Notes: generated from the letters alone by a model not told the origin. Positions 9,173 through 18,714 are shown, numbered from the stretch's first letter. The stretch is 64,000 bases of DNA from Corynebacterium variabile (GCF_006539825.1 NZ_BJNT01000006.1:97016-161015); one strand, 5' to 3'. Program-made: numbers and translations.

Positions 9173-9178
9173 AGTATA
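9173..9178 (-). promoter_or_regulatory. Candidate -10 of the ileS leader transcript
   Basis: Minus strand TATACT lies just upstream of the predicted T-box leader and just after the stop codon of the small upstream gene. A TTGCAC lies 20 bp further upstream, a rather long spacer. Start of transcription would be near 9166. Confidence 0.5.
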
Positions 9179-9184
9179 GCCCCT

Positions 9185-9343
9185 CTACCGTCGTTTCAGT
9201 GCAACGAGGTCGACGATGAAAAGTACGACGCCGACAGCAGCGACCCCCACGCACACCCACGCCCACACCACTGATCCCATGTACAGGGCCACCAGCAGTG
9301 CGATGAACCCGAGGAGGGACAGGATGAGGGAGAGGGCGAGCAT
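9185..9343 (-). CDS. Small membrane protein, 52 residues
   Basis: An ATG at 9343 opens a 52-residue frame starting MLALSLILSLLGFIALL and ending VDLVALKRR. It has two hydrophobic helices (about residues 3-22 and 27-46) separated by a short polar turn and a basic C-terminus, so it should be a two-pass membrane peptide with both ends probably cytoplasmic. It starts 21 bp after the wag31 stop, in the same direction; GGAG lies about 12 nt upstream of the ATG. Its stop lies just before the ileS promoter. The position matches a short hypothetical gene between divIVA and ileS in related corynebacteria. Function unknown; a link to Wag31-driven polar growth is only suggested by position. Confidence 0.75.
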   Translation of the reverse strand: MLALSLILSLLGFIALLVALYMGSVVWAWVCVGVAAVGVVLFIVDLVALKRR

Positions 9344-9364
9344 GGGGGTCAGTGGCTCCGGCTG

Positions 9365-10417
9365 CTACTTCTTGTTGCCGAAGTTGATGTTGTTCGCCGA
9401 GGGGGCGGCGGTGCTCCGGCTGTTGAGCTCCTCGAGCTGGGACTCGAGGAAGGTCTTCAGGCGGGTGCGGTACTCCCGCTCGTAGGTACGCAGCTCGTCG
9501 ATGCGTCCCTCGAGGGTCGTCTGCTGCTTCTTGATGGTCGCCATGATCTCGGTGTGCTTGCGCTCGGCGTCCTGCTCCAGGGAAGTGGCCTTCTCCTGGG
9601 CGGCCCGGACCTGGGCCTCGGACTGGGCGGTCGCATCGGCGAGGAGGGTGTCCGCCTTCTGGCGGGCGTCGCCGACCAGTGTGTCGGACTGCTGACGGGC
9701 ATCGGCCAGGAGCTTCTCGGAGGTCTGCTTGGCCTCGGCGAGCTGCTTCTCGGACCGCTGCTTGGCATCAGCCAGCTGGGACTGCGAGGTGCTGTTGGCG
9801 GAGTCGAGGGTCTTCTCCGCCTCGGAACGCGCCTCGGAGAGCATGGACTGCGCCTCCTGCTTCGCGTCCCCGGTGAGACGGTCGGCCATCTCCTGGGCCA
9901 GGGACAGGACGCGGGCGGCCTGCATGTGGGTCTCGGCGGAGGCGGTGCCGTCGCCGGCGGGCGCAGCGGCTGCGACCTGCTGGGTCGTGGCAGCCTGCTC
10001 GCCCTGCGCGGAAGCCTTCTGGGCGTCCGCCGCGGCGCGCTCTGCCTTGGTGGCCCGCTCCTCGGCGGCCCGGGCAGCGGTCTGCGCGTTCTTGAGCTGA
10101 AGCTCCAGGTCCTTGACCCGTGCCTCGGCACGGGTCCGGCCCTCTTCCGCGGACTGCGCAGCGGCGGTCGCACGCTCGAGTTCCTCGGGATCGGTGGCGG
10201 ATGCGGCAGCGGCGGCGCCGGTAGCCTCAGCGGCCGGTGCGGCAGAGGCACCGGACTCGAGCTGGGAGCGGAGCTCCTCCTTCTCGTCCTCAAGCTCGGC
10301 GAGCGTGTCCTCAACGAGATCGAGGAACTGGTCGACCTCGTCCTCGTTGTAGCCACGCTTGCCGATCGGCGGCTTGCTGAAGGCCACGTTATGAACGTCA
10401 GCGGGAGTCAACGGCAT
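9365..10417 (-). CDS. wag31: Polar growth protein DivIVA/Wag31
   Basis: Encodes 350 residues. Scaffold that binds curved membrane at the poles and recruits wall-synthesis enzymes. The N-terminal DivIVA domain is clear: [11 protein letters not shown] and [19 protein letters not shown] (about residues 3-34), with a basic/hydrophobic membrane-binding tip. A first coiled coil follows, then Ala-rich linkers. Residues 191-278 form eight consecutive 11-residue repeats with Leu and Ala at fixed positions. A second coil and the C-terminal NINFGNKK complete the protein. It is longer than mycobacterial Wag31 (about 260). It has its own promoter (10516-10545). In mycobacteria it is phosphorylated by Ser/Thr kinases; the site is not assignable here. 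Confidence 0.95.
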   Translation of the reverse strand: MPLTPADVHNVAFSKPPIGKRGYNEDEVDQFLDLVEDTLAELEDEKEELRSQLESGASAAPAAEATGAAAAASATDPEELERATAAAQSAEEGRTRAEARVKDLELQLKNAQTAARAAEERATKAERAAADAQKASAQGEQAATTQQVAAAAPAGDGTASAETHMQAARVLSLAQEMADRLTGDAKQEAQSMLSEARSEAEKTLDSANSTSQSQLADAKQRSEKQLAEAKQTSEKLLADARQQSDTLVGDARQKADTLLADATAQSEAQVRAAQEKATSLEQDAERKHTEIMATIKKQQTTLEGRIDELRTYEREYRTRLKTFLESQLEELNSRSTAAPSANNINFGNKK

Positions 10418-10515
10418 CGGTAGTTCCCTTCACAGTCGGTGTATCAGGTTCAGATCCTAGCAGGCACCGCAGACAAGAGTCTGAAGTTCAACCTCAAGTG
10501 CAATCTATCAGCAAA

Positions 10516-10545
10516 ATTATAGAGCAACTTCAACCCCACTAGCAA
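10516..10545 (-). promoter_or_regulatory. Promoter of wag31
   Basis: On the minus strand TTGCTA (10540-10545) is followed after 18 bp by a perfect TATAAT (10516-10521), a good housekeeping sigma factor promoter pointing at wag31. Confidence 0.7.
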
Positions 10546-10698
10546 CAGAGGCCCCATAAGAACCCGTGAGGACCCCTCGAAATTGAAGAAGCCGCCGTCT
10601 CGCCCGGACCCACATTCCAGGGAAGACGACGACTTCGGTCACTACACACGACATCTCCGCGAACTCAGGGCCACGAAGACATGTCCAGTGTAGCTGGG

Positions 10699-10741
10699 CC
10701 GGGAAAGAGACACAACGGATATTGCGATATTAGTTTCCCGG
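10699..10741 (-). terminator. Inverted repeat after yggT
   Basis: CCGGGAAA (10699-10706) and TTTCCCGG (10734-10741) are perfect 8-bp complements enclosing an AT-rich loop of 27 nt, immediately downstream of the yggT stop codon. It may terminate or attenuate the dcw transcript before wag31. Weak call because the loop is long. Confidence 0.35.
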
Positions 10742-11041
10742 TCACGCCATACCGTTGGCCACGGAGATCAGGATCGTGACCAGAATAGACAACCCGAAGA
10801 AGAGCACCAGGATCGAGACATCCAGTGCCACACCTCCGAACCGGACCGGCGGAATGAGCTTCCGCAGCGGCTTCACGGCGACGTCCGTAAGTACGAACAT
10901 CGGTTCCGCGACCAGCGCAAACCCGCGCGACGGGGACCACCGGCGGGAAAAGGACCGGATCATCTCGATGATCACCCGGCCCAGCAGAATGAACCAGTAG
11001 ACGCGCAGGACGAGAGCGACGATGTAGAGCGCAGTAGCCAC
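10742..11041 (-). CDS. YggT-family membrane protein
   Basis: Encodes 99 residues with hydrophobic segments at about 3-22 and 73-97 and a conserved centre (RSFSRRWSPSRG, VAEPMFVLTDVAVKPLRKLIPP) typical of YggT/YlmG proteins. The family is linked to division-site or envelope functions; the precise role is unknown. It starts 6 bp downstream of sepF, so the two are translationally linked. It is the last gene of the dcw run before the wag31 promoter. The order sepF-yggT-wag31 is conserved in mycobacteria (Rv2147c-Rv2145c). Confidence 0.9.
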   Translation of the reverse strand: MATALYIVALVLRVYWFILLGRVIIEMIRSFSRRWSPSRGFALVAEPMFVLTDVAVKPLRKLIPPVRFGGVALDVSILVLFFGLSILVTILISVANGMA

Positions 11042-11047
11042 AGTCGG

Positions 11048-11647
11048 TTACCGCTCCCCGGAGAGCCGGGACTCGAGAGTGTCCTTCTGCTCCAGGTTCA
11101 GACGGACCCCCTCGGGCAGCAGAGCGAAGTTCCGGGAACCGCCGATCTTCTCGACCTTGCCGTCGCGGCCGGCCGCGAGTCCGCCGATGTAGGCGAGGAA
11201 CTGGAGCCCCTCGGCCTTGTCGAGGTCGCTGAGGTTGAAGCCCACGATGTCGCCCCGGCGGTACTCCGGGGTGACCTTGTTCACGTCCCGGTACTCACAG
11301 ACCTCGACGATGACGAGTTCGGGAGTGTGTGCCGGGACCGCGGCAGGTTCGACGACGGCGGGTCGACCTGGCACGCGGTCACGGTCGCCGAGACCGGCGC
11401 CGGGACGCGCACTCTCCGGACGGCCGTAGCGGCTGTGCTCCCGGGCGGGGGTGGGATCGGCGTGCCGGCCCGACGTGGCCCCGTAGCGGTCTTCAGGCTC
11501 CGGACGACGGTCGTCGCGTCGGTGCTCACGACGGTCATCGTCCTGGAAGTCGTCGAACTCGTCCCGGGGGTAGTCCCGGTCGTCGAAGCTGTCGATGGCA
11601 CCGAAGCCGAAGAAGCCCTTGGTCTTCTCGATGAATCCCTCTGCCAT
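11048..11647 (-). CDS. sepF: Cell division protein SepF
   Basis: Encodes 199 residues from the ATG at 11647; a GTG at 11659 would add four residues. SepF anchors FtsZ to the membrane. The N-terminal amphipathic helix (AEGFIEKTKGFFGFG) could bind membrane. A long charged, Arg/Asp-rich disordered linker (about 20-105) follows, then the beta-alpha SepF domain with VCEYRDVNKVTPEYRRGDIVGFNL and SRNFALLPEGVRL. The linker is long for the family. SepF is the essential membrane tether of FtsZ in actinobacteria, which lack FtsA and ZipA. No strong RBS precedes either start. The gene normally upstream, yggS, is missing. Confidence 0.93.
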   Translation of the reverse strand: MAEGFIEKTKGFFGFGAIDSFDDRDYPRDEFDDFQDDDRREHRRDDRRPEPEDRYGATSGRHADPTPAREHSRYGRPESARPGAGLGDRDRVPGRPAVVEPAAVPAHTPELVIVEVCEYRDVNKVTPEYRRGDIVGFNLSDLDKAEGLQFLAYIGGLAAGRDGKVEKIGGSRNFALLPEGVRLNLEQKDTLESRLSGER

Positions 11648-11698
11648 GGTCTCACTCACTTTCGTCGCTCGTCGTTCTCTGGTCCAAAGGTACCGGTG

Positions 11699-12469
11699 TC
11701 AGGGCATCCAGACCACTGAAGCCTGCCGTCCCGTGGTCCCTTCTCTCCGGTAGGAGAAGAAGTTCTGCTCCGAGACCGTGCTGCGCGGGTCTGCGTCAAT
11801 GGACCGGACACCGAGCCCCAGCAGCTGCCGGGTGATCCCGGCCCTGATGTCGAGACCCGGGGTACCCACCCTGGTGGTGGTCCGGGATCCGGGGAGACGG
11901 GATTCCACGTCGGCCGCCATGGCCTCGGGAACCTCGTAGTCCTCCCCCGCCGCCGCAGCACCGAGCAGGGCGTGGATCCGGGCCGGGGAAGCCCCGAGTT
12001 CCACCATCGCGTCCACGGCCTTCCGGACGATGCCGTTGCGCGCACCGGTCCGGCCGGCGTGCACCGCGGCAACCACACCCGCCTCCTCGTCGGAGAGCAG
12101 GACGGGTACACAGTCGGCGGTGAGGACGACCAGGGCCACTCCGGGCAGCGTGGTGACCAGTGCGTCGGTCACCTCCACCGGGTTGCCGTCGAGACTGTCG
12201 AGCAGCTCAGCGGTCACCTCGGTGACGTTCGGGGAATGAACCTGCTCCATGTAGACCATCCGGTCGGCAGGGACATCCAGCAGGGACGCCAGGCGCGCAC
12301 GGTTGGCGGCGACGGCGGTCGGGTCGTCCCCGACATGGTGACCGAGGTTGAAGCTGCCGTAGACGCCCTCGGAGGCGCCGCCGGTGCGGTCGGTGACGAC
12401 CTTACGGACCCTGCGGTCCTTTCGGCCGTCCCCCACCGACTCAGAAGAAGTCGGGGAGATCAAGGTCAT
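11699..12469 (-). CDS. pgeF: Laccase-domain protein PgeF/YfiH
   Basis: Encodes 256 residues. Members act on purine nucleosides or, in E. coli, correct misincorporated amino acids in peptidoglycan precursors. Signatures seen: [28 protein letters not shown] and [14 protein letters not shown], which carry the His/Cys metal ligands (HS, ADC, VHAG). ATG at 12469 has GAGGAAG 6 nt upstream and overlaps the end of ftsZ by 29 bp; a GTG at 12436 after the ftsZ stop is the alternative. A reading starting far inside ftsZ is spurious. The C-terminus ([18 protein letters not shown]) is canonical. Only 39-51 bp separate it from sepF. Confidence 0.92.
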   Translation of the reverse strand: MTLISPTSSESVGDGRKDRRVRKVVTDRTGGASEGVYGSFNLGHHVGDDPTAVAANRARLASLLDVPADRMVYMEQVHSPNVTEVTAELLDSLDGNPVEVTDALVTTLPGVALVVLTADCVPVLLSDEEAGVVAAVHAGRTGARNGIVRKAVDAMVELGASPARIHALLGAAAAGEDYEVPEAMAADVESRLPGSRTTTRVGTPGLDIRAGITRQLLGLGVRSIDADPRSTVSEQNFFSYRREGTTGRQASVVWMP

Positions 12470-13712
12470 CCTCCGCTTCCTCGCGACGGCGGGAGCCCCG
12501 ACCGTTGCGGGCCGCTCCCTCGTGCGGAGTGAACAGACCGTCGTTCTCGCGCTGCTGGCGGGACTGGGCCGCCGCACGCTGGGGACGGTCCGGCGCGGCG
12601 TCCTGACCGAAGATCCCCTGACGGGACTCGGACTCACGGGACGGGGCCGGACGGTAGGCGGGCTGCTCGGCGGCCGGAACCTGGGCGGGCTGCTCGGCGG
12701 GCTGCACCGGGTCCACCGGCTCCGGGGCGCGGTGCTGACCGCGGCCCGGCAGGGCGTTGACGTTGGCGGAGTCGTCGAAACCGGTGGCGATGACGGTCAC
12801 ACGCACCTCGTCACCCAGGGAGTCGTCGACGATGGTTCCGAAGATGATGTTGGCGTCCTCGTCGGCGAGCTCCTCAACCAGGGAGGCCGCCTCGTTGACC
12901 TCGAACAGACCGAGGTCGCCGCCGCCGGCGAAGGACAGCAGGACGCCGGTCGCGCCCTCCATGGTGGCCTCCAGCAGCGGGGAATTGATCGCCGCCTGGG
13001 CGGCCTCCTTGGCGCGGTTGTCGCCACGGGCGACACCGACACCCATGAGGGCGGAACCGGCGTCCGTCATGACGGAGCGGACGTCGGCGAAGTCGACGTT
13101 GATCATGCCCGGAGTGGTGATCAGCTTGGTGATGCCCTCGACACCGGAGTGCAGGACCTCATCGGCCAGACGGAAGGCCTCCATGAGCTGCAGCGAAGCA
13201 TCGCTGGCCTTCAGCAGGCTGTCGTTCGGGATGACGATGAGGGTGTCACAGACGTCCTTGAGCTGGTCGATGCCCTCCAGTGCCTGCTTGGCACGCTTGC
13301 GACCCTCGAAGCCGAAGGGTCGGGTGACGATGCCGACGGTCAGCGCGCCCTGCTTCTTGGCGATCTGGGCGACCACGGGAGCAGCGCCCGTACCGGTTCC
13401 GCCACCCTCACCGCAGGTCACGAAGACCATGTCCGAGCCTTCGAGCATCTCCTCGATCTGGTCCCGGCTGTCCTCGGCCGCGGCGCGGCCGACCTCCGGG
13501 TTCGCACCGGCGCCGAGGCCACGGGTCTTCTCCCGTCCGATGTCGAGTTTGGAGTCCGCGTCGGTGAACATCAGTGCCTGCGCATCGGTGTTGATCGCCA
13601 CGAACTCCACCCCCTGAAGGTTCGCCTCGATCATCCGGTTGACGGCGTTCACGCCGCCGCCGCCCACACCGACCACGGTGATCTTGGCGATGTGGTTGTC
13701 AAAGTCGCTCAT
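12441..13712 (-). CDS. ftsZ: Cell division GTPase FtsZ
   Basis: Encodes 423 residues. Tubulin-like GTPase that forms the division ring. The nucleotide-binding signatures are [11 protein letters not shown] (about residues 18-28) and [11 protein letters not shown] (about 105-115), with a T7 loop NVDFADV. After about residue 320 comes a disordered Pro/Gln/Arg-rich linker, ending in the conserved tail DLDLPDFF that binds SepF and FtsW. ATG at 13712, preceded by AGGGAGAA about 8 nt upstream. A separate promoter region with a dyad lies between ftsQ and ftsZ (13713-13858), so expression is probably not only from mraZ. Confidence 0.98.
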   Translation of the reverse strand: MSDFDNHIAKITVVGVGGGGVNAVNRMIEANLQGVEFVAINTDAQALMFTDADSKLDIGREKTRGLGAGANPEVGRAAAEDSRDQIEEMLEGSDMVFVTCGEGGGTGTGAAPVVAQIAKKQGALTVGIVTRPFGFEGRKRAKQALEGIDQLKDVCDTLIVIPNDSLLKASDASLQLMEAFRLADEVLHSGVEGITKLITTPGMINVDFADVRSVMTDAGSALMGVGVARGDNRAKEAAQAAINSPLLEATMEGATGVLLSFAGGGDLGLFEVNEAASLVEELADEDANIIFGTIVDDSLGDEVRVTVIATGFDDSANVNALPGRGQHRAPEPVDPVQPAEQPAQVPAAEQPAYRPAPSRESESRQGIFGQDAAPDRPQRAAAQSRQQRENDGLFTPHEGAARNGRGSRRREEAEDDLDLPDFF

Positions 13713-13823
13713 GTTGCGTGTTCTCCCTGTGCTGATCTGCTGCTGTTCAGGCCCTCGCTCGTGGAACCCATCTTGGGGGACACGGCGGAGAATTGCCGGA
13801 ACATTTTCTGTGGCGTGTCGTAT

Positions 13824-13844
13824 CCCTCAACTCAAGGTTGAGGG
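13824..13844. promoter_or_regulatory. Operator-like dyad upstream of ftsZ
   Basis: CCCTCAAC-tcaag-GTTGAGGG is a perfect 8-bp inverted repeat 112-132 bp upstream of the ftsZ start, just after the ftsQ stop. Two GACAC pentamers, the core motif reported for WhiA binding at ftsZ in C. glutamicum, occur nearby on opposite strands (about 13778 and 13816). The dyad could be an operator, or a weak terminator of the ftsQ transcript. Confidence 0.45.
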
Positions 13845-13858
13845 TTGTGAGGCTTTTC

Positions 13859-14554
13859 TCAGTCCCGGACGGACGGCTGTGCCGGATTCGAGACATTCCA
13901 GTGCGCGCCCTCGCGGGTGAGCACGATGCGCGTCGCCTCCGCTTTCTCGTCCGCGCGGTCGGAGGTTCCCCAGAAGACCTCCCGGTCGTCCCCGAACTTC
14001 AGGCTGACGCTGTCGGACGCGGGAGCATCGATCTCGGTGACACCTGCCCGGAACCCCGGGTCCATGTGGTCCAGGGCGAGGAGAACCTCCGCGGCGGCGG
14101 TGACCGCGTCCTGGTCGGTGGACGAGACCCGCATCGGGGTCGCTCCCTCAGGCTGTGCGTCGCGGAGGAACTGGCGTCCCCCGGAGTCGACGACAACCGG
14201 CGTACCACCGTCATCGAGGACGCCGACCGCGGTGTGCTCGGTGACGGTGATCTTCACCGTCGACGGCCAGGAGCGTGAGACCGTGACCGTGTCCACCCAG
14301 GGCAGCGTGGAGACGGCGGAGGCGGCCGAGCCGGTGTCCACACCGGCCATCCTGTCACCGTCGTCGATGCCCGAGGCGTCCTGTACAGAGGCACTGTCCT
14401 GGTTGACGGCGCCGTCGACCTGGACCTTCTTGACGGTGAGCAGCTGGCTGACCAGCACCAGGCCGATCACCACGACCACGACCGCTGCCACAGTGGGCAG
14501 CAGCCAGCGCGGACGCGGCTTCCTGTCACGGGTCCTCCTGCTCGTGCGCGCCAC
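13859..14554 (-). CDS. ftsQ: Cell division protein FtsQ
   Basis: Encodes 231 residues. Bitopic divisome protein that bridges early and late division proteins. A basic cytoplasmic start (RTSRRTRDRKPRPR) is followed by one membrane segment (about 19-40) and an extracytoplasmic POTRA domain beginning VKKVQVDGA, then the FtsQ beta domain (STVKITVTEHTAVGVLDDGG). It is compact for the family. It starts 5 bp after murC and lies 146 bp upstream of ftsZ, the standard order. Confidence 0.93.
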   Translation of the reverse strand: MARTSRRTRDRKPRPRWLLPTVAAVVVVVIGLVLVSQLLTVKKVQVDGAVNQDSASVQDASGIDDGDRMAGVDTGSAASAVSTLPWVDTVTVSRSWPSTVKITVTEHTAVGVLDDGGTPVVVDSGGRQFLRDAQPEGATPMRVSSTDQDAVTAAAEVLLALDHMDPGFRAGVTEIDAPASDSVSLKFGDDREVFWGTSDRADEKAEATRIVLTREGAHWNVSNPAQPSVRD

Positions 14555-14559
14555 GGGGA

Positions 14560-16059
14560 TCAGGCCTCCCCACCCAGTCGCCGGAGGATCTCGTCGGCGA
14601 GCATGGTGACCGTGCCGGCACCGACGGTGAGCACGACATCACCGGGGCGGGCGACCTCTGCCACCCGCTCCGGCACATCGCTGAAGCGCTCCTCGTAGAC
14701 CACCGGAACCGTCATCCGGTCGGTGATGATCCGGGAGGTCACGCCTTCGACGGGGTCCTCGCGGGCTCCGTAGATGTCGAGCACCACGGCGGTGTCCGCC
14801 AGGGACAGGGACTCGGCGAACTCTTCGGCGAAGGTGATGGTGCGGGAGTAGAGGTGGGGCTGGAAGACAGCGATGACGCGTCCCGCCACGCCGTCGGCGG
14901 CGGCGCGGGCGGCGACCTTGTCGCGGGCGGCCGAGAGCACGGCCCGGACCTCGGTCGGGTGGTGGGCGTAGTCGTCGTAGACCTCGACTCCCCCGGCGGT
15001 GCCGTGGTACTCGAAGCGGCGGCGGACCCCGTCGAAGGCGGCGACGCCGTCGATCACCTCGTCAAGATCGGAGCCGACCAGTCCCCCGGCCAGCACGGCG
15101 GCGGTGGCGTTGAGGAGCATGTGTCGGCCCGGTGTGCGCACGGTGACGGTGCGGGTGGTGTCGTCACCGGACCCGCCGGCCCCGGGGAACCGGACAGCAG
15201 CCTGCGAACCACCGTCGGGCGTCGTGCCGGCGTCCACGATCAACGCGCCGACCGGCACTGTCGGGTGTGCCTCGAAGGCGGCCGCGGTGCCGTAACCCAG
15301 CACCCGGGTGCCCTCGGCCAGTTCAACCTCACCGGCGACGACGCGCTCGGCGAGCTCCGCCGCGCCCGGGTCGTCGACGCAGGTCACGAGGAAACCACCG
15401 GGGACGACGCGGCCGGCGAAGGCGCCGAAGACCTCGTGGTAGGCCTCCTCGGTGCCGTAGAAGTCCAGGTGGTCGGCCTCGATGTTGGTGACCACCGCAA
15501 CCGTCGGCGAGTAGGACAGGAAGGATCCGTCGGACTCGTCGGCCTCGGCGACGAACACGTCACCGGTGCCGTGGTGGGCGTTGGTGCCGGCCCGGTTGAG
15601 CTGACCGCCGATGGCGAAGGAGGGGTCCATGCCCGCGGCCTGCAGACCCACCACGGCCATCGAGGTCGTCGAGGTCTTGCCGTGCGTGCCGGAGAGCAGG
15701 ACCGCACGCCGGTCGGCCATGAGCAGGGCGAGGACGTCGCTGCGACGCAGCAGCGGGATGCCCTGTTCTGCGGCCGCGACGAGTTCCGGATTGTCGTGCG
15801 GGATGGCGGCGAAGGAGATGACGACGGCGTCGGGCAGTTCTCCCCCGGAGGTGAGGTTCGCGGCGTCGTGGCCGACCGCGATCTGTGCCCCGGCGGCGCG
15901 GAGCGCGAGCACGACCCGGGACTCCTTCATGTCGGAACCGCTCACGGCGATGCCGCGGTCGAGCAGGATGCGGGCGATACCGGACATGCCGGCGCCGCCG
16001 ATACCGACCATGTGCACCCGGTGCAGCTGGTCGATGGAGGTGATGGGGTTCGCGTTCAT
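14560..16059 (-). CDS. murC: UDP-N-acetylmuramate-L-alanine ligase
   Basis: Encodes 499 residues. ATP-dependent cytoplasmic ligase adding L-Ala to UDP-MurNAc. N-terminal Rossmann domain [14 protein letters not shown] (about 14-27), ATP loop GTHGKTSTT (about 118-126), central ADESDGSFL, and the C-terminal [10 protein letters not shown] motif (about 366) are all present. It is preceded by murG with a 3-bp gap and followed by ftsQ after 5 bp, consistent with one operon. Normal family length. Confidence 0.97.
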   Translation of the reverse strand: MNANPITSIDQLHRVHMVGIGGAGMSGIARILLDRGIAVSGSDMKESRVVLALRAAGAQIAVGHDAANLTSGGELPDAVVISFAAIPHDNPELVAAAEQGIPLLRRSDVLALLMADRRAVLLSGTHGKTSTTSMAVVGLQAAGMDPSFAIGGQLNRAGTNAHHGTGDVFVAEADESDGSFLSYSPTVAVVTNIEADHLDFYGTEEAYHEVFGAFAGRVVPGGFLVTCVDDPGAAELAERVVAGEVELAEGTRVLGYGTAAAFEAHPTVPVGALIVDAGTTPDGGSQAAVRFPGAGGSGDDTTRTVTVRTPGRHMLLNATAAVLAGGLVGSDLDEVIDGVAAFDGVRRRFEYHGTAGGVEVYDDYAHHPTEVRAVLSAARDKVAARAAADGVAGRVIAVFQPHLYSRTITFAEEFAESLSLADTAVVLDIYGAREDPVEGVTSRIITDRMTVPVVYEERFSDVPERVAEVARPGDVVLTVGAGTVTMLADEILRRLGGEA

Positions 16060-16062
16060 GGT

Positions 16063-17175
16063 CTACTTCCTGCGTGCAGTCTCGATGACGACGGTGGCGA
16101 TACGGTCGGCGGCGTCCCGGTGCCCGGCACCTCGGGCAGCCTCACCCGCAGCCGCGAGGCGCTCGGCGTCACGCAGCAGCGGGACGACCTCACGGGCGAC
16201 CCGGCCCGGGTCGAGCTCGGCGTCCTTGACGATGACGCCACCCCCGGCCTCCACGACCGGGCGTGCGTTGAGCTCCTGCTCACCGTTGCCGTGCGGTAGC
16301 GGGACGTACACCGCGGGCAGGCCGCACGAGGAGATCTCGGCGACCGTCATCGCCCCCGACCGGCAGAGCACCATGTCCGCGGCGGTCAGGGCGAGGTCCA
16401 TCCGGTCGATGTAGGGCACGGCCACGTAGGCCGGGGCACCGTCGACCTGGTCGACGTGGACACTGTTCTTACGGCCGTAGGCGTGGAGGACGCCGATCCC
16501 GGCGTCTCCGAGGGTGCGGGCTGCACCGCTGACGGCGTCGTTGATGGACGCCGCCCCCTGGCTGCCGCCGGTGACCAGGAGGACCGGCGCATCAGGGTCG
16601 AGGCCGAAGAACTCGCGGGCCTGGCCACGCAGTGCTGCGCGGTCGAGTTCCAGCAGTGACTGCCGGACGGGGATGCCGACGACCTCGGCACCCTTGAGCC
16701 CGGAACCCTTCACCGCCTCGAGCACGCGGGCGCCGAGCCTGGCACCGAGCCGGTTGGCCATACCGGTGCGGGCATTCGCCTCATGGACGACCGTGGGGAC
16801 CTTCGCCCACTTCGCGGCGAGGTAGGCCGGCCCGGAGACATAGCCACCGAATCCGATGACGACATCGGCGTCGAGGTCCTTGAGGACGCGACGGGTCCGG
16901 TTCAGCGCACCGACGAGGCGGAACGGGAAGGTGAAGAGGTCCTTGTTGATCTTGCGGGGCACCGGGACCGCCGGGATCAGGGAGAGGTCCACTCCGCGCT
17001 CCGGGACGAGCCTGGTCTCGAGTCCGCGTTCCGTGCCCAGCGCGGTCACCCGGATACCGGGCTGCGCCTTACGCAGTGCCTCGGCGACGGCGAGCGCCGG
17101 CTCGATATGTCCGGCCGTCCCTCCACCTGCGAGAACTACGGACAGGGGCCGGGCGGACTGGGATGAATCGTTCAC
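16063..17175 (-). CDS. murG: Lipid II synthase, GlcNAc transferase MurG
   Basis: Encodes 370 residues. Transfers GlcNAc from UDP-GlcNAc to lipid I at the inner membrane face. Signatures: [18 protein letters not shown] at the N-terminus, [25 protein letters not shown], and [12 protein letters not shown] in the UDP-GlcNAc-binding half. In many homologues the last motif has ..GHQ; here it is GNGEQ. The GTG start shares GTGA with the ftsW stop (4-bp overlap), implying translational coupling. Confidence 0.96.
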   Translation of the reverse strand: MNDSSQSARPLSVVLAGGGTAGHIEPALAVAEALRKAQPGIRVTALGTERGLETRLVPERGVDLSLIPAVPVPRKINKDLFTFPFRLVGALNRTRRVLKDLDADVVIGFGGYVSGPAYLAAKWAKVPTVVHEANARTGMANRLGARLGARVLEAVKGSGLKGAEVVGIPVRQSLLELDRAALRGQAREFFGLDPDAPVLLVTGGSQGAASINDAVSGAARTLGDAGIGVLHAYGRKNSVHVDQVDGAPAYVAVPYIDRMDLALTAADMVLCRSGAMTVAEISSCGLPAVYVPLPHGNGEQELNARPVVEAGGGVIVKDAELDPGRVAREVVPLLRDAERLAAAGEAARGAGHRDAADRIATVVIETARRK

Positions 17176-18701
17176 GGACGGTGATGCCTCCTGGGCTCAT
17201 CGGTGCGGTACTGACGTTGCTGGCGGGACCGGGTACGGTCGACGCGCTCCGGAGTATCACGGTACCCTGTCCGGTCGCTCCGGTGGCGGGTGTCCCGACG
17301 GTCGCCGAGATCCCCGGACCGGGAGGCGGACCGGTGGGTCACCGGTTCACCGTAACGGCGTGCCTGCGGACGCACCCGGTCGCGGTGCTCCGCACCGGAG
17401 GTGTGCGTTGCCGGCTCCGGCAGCAGCAGGACGCGGTCGAACCAGGGGCGTCCCTCATGTTGCATCGAGGAGACGGTCTCGGGTTCGTGCCTGGCGCAGT
17501 TGGCGAGCAGACCCAGGGTCGCCAGCGTGATGACCGCAGAGGTACCACCGGCAGAGATCAGCGGCAGCTGCACACCGGTGACCGGGAGCAGACCGCAGAC
17601 ATAGCCGATGTTGTAGAAGGCCTGGCCGACGACGCCGGCGGTGAGGGTGGCGGAGAGCAGCCGGAGGAAGGGGTCGGTCTGCTTCGTGGCGGTACGGATA
17701 CCGAACCAGCCGAGGATCGTGAACAGGATGATCACGGCGGCGGCGCCGAGGATGCCCAACTCCTCACCGATGATGGCGAAGACGAAGTCGTTGGTCGCCT
17801 CCGGCAGGTAGTTCCACTTCGCACGGGACTGTCCGGGGCCCACGCCGAGGAAACCACCGTCAGACAGTGAGTAGAGGCCCTGGCGCGCCTGGTAGGCGGC
17901 AGCCTGGCCGGCTTCGTCGTCGAAGTTGAGGCGGACGGCGTTGAACCAGGTGCTGATGCGGTCGGACCGGTAGCTCATCGCGGTGATGGCGAGGGCACCG
18001 ACCACGGTGATGATGCCGACCGCCACACCGAAGGCCCGGGTGGCCACACCACTGAACAGCAGCAGTGCGAGCACGACCAGTGCGAGGGAGAACATCATGC
18101 CGAGGTCGCGCTGCAGCAGGACGAGAGCGAGGATGCCGAAGGAGACCAGGATGAACGGGCCGAGGCCGTTCCTGATGTCCGGGTTCCGTCGGGTGTGCAG
18201 CGACACCGCGGCGGCACCCCACACCGACAGAGCGAGCTTCGCGATCTCGGAGGGCTGGAAGGACAGCGGTCCCAGGGCGATCCAGGACCGCGAACCGATG
18301 TCGTCACCGACACCGATGACGAGCACCAGGAGAAGAAGAGCTACGGCCACGAACAGGAATCCCGGAGCCCAGGCCCGCAGCTTGGCAGGTCTGATCCGCA
18401 GCGCGCCCCACATCACCGCCAGGCCGACGAGGACGATCACCGCCTGCCGGAGGAACTGGGAGAAGACACTGCCGCTGCCGTCGGTACCGCGGGAGGTGAC
18501 CATCGAGGCGGACAGGGAGATCATGAGTCCGAGCGCGACGAGGATGCCGGTGACCAGGATGATCACCTTGTAGTCGAGCTGCGGGGAGTCCAGCAGCCGA
18601 CGCCACTTCTCCTGCAGTCCCTTCCACGGGGACGCGTCGGCGGGCGTCTTCTGCCGGGGGCGGCGCGGGGCGGACGGCCTCTGTGTCGTACGGTCACTCA
18701 T
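17172..18701 (-). CDS. ftsW: Septal peptidoglycan glycosyltransferase FtsW
   Basis: Encodes 509 residues. SEDS-family lipid II polymerase that works with FtsI. About ten hydrophobic segments span residues 45-410; the SEDS motifs [48 protein letters not shown] (given here only as landmarks around residues 185 and 275-310) are intact. Both ends carry long cytoplasmic tails: a basic N-terminus and an unusually Arg/His-rich C-terminal tail of about 95 residues. Such tails contact FtsZ in mycobacteria. It lies 13 bp after murD and overlaps murG by 4 bp. Confidence 0.95.
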   Translation of the reverse strand: MSDRTTQRPSAPRRPRQKTPADASPWKGLQEKWRRLLDSPQLDYKVIILVTGILVALGLMISLSASMVTSRGTDGSGSVFSQFLRQAVIVLVGLAVMWGALRIRPAKLRAWAPGFLFVAVALLLLVLVIGVGDDIGSRSWIALGPLSFQPSEIAKLALSVWGAAAVSLHTRRNPDIRNGLGPFILVSFGILALVLLQRDLGMMFSLALVVLALLLFSGVATRAFGVAVGIITVVGALAITAMSYRSDRISTWFNAVRLNFDDEAGQAAAYQARQGLYSLSDGGFLGVGPGQSRAKWNYLPEATNDFVFAIIGEELGILGAAAVIILFTILGWFGIRTATKQTDPFLRLLSATLTAGVVGQAFYNIGYVCGLLPVTGVQLPLISAGGTSAVITLATLGLLANCARHEPETVSSMQHEGRPWFDRVLLLPEPATHTSGAEHRDRVRPQARRYGEPVTHRSASRSGDLGDRRDTRHRSDRTGYRDTPERVDRTRSRQQRQYRTDEPRRHHRP

Positions 18702-18714
18702 CTGCGTCCCGTCC

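Larger units (their letters stand above)
10418..10741. other. 324-bp gap upstream of wag31
   Basis: No gene seen. This stretch is visibly more AT-rich than its surroundings. It holds the wag31 promoter (10516-10545), an imperfect palindrome ATATTGCGATAT near 10720, and a CCGGGAAA/TTTCCCGG inverted repeat directly after the yggT stop. The wag31 5' leader would be about 90 nt. Confidence 0.6.
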
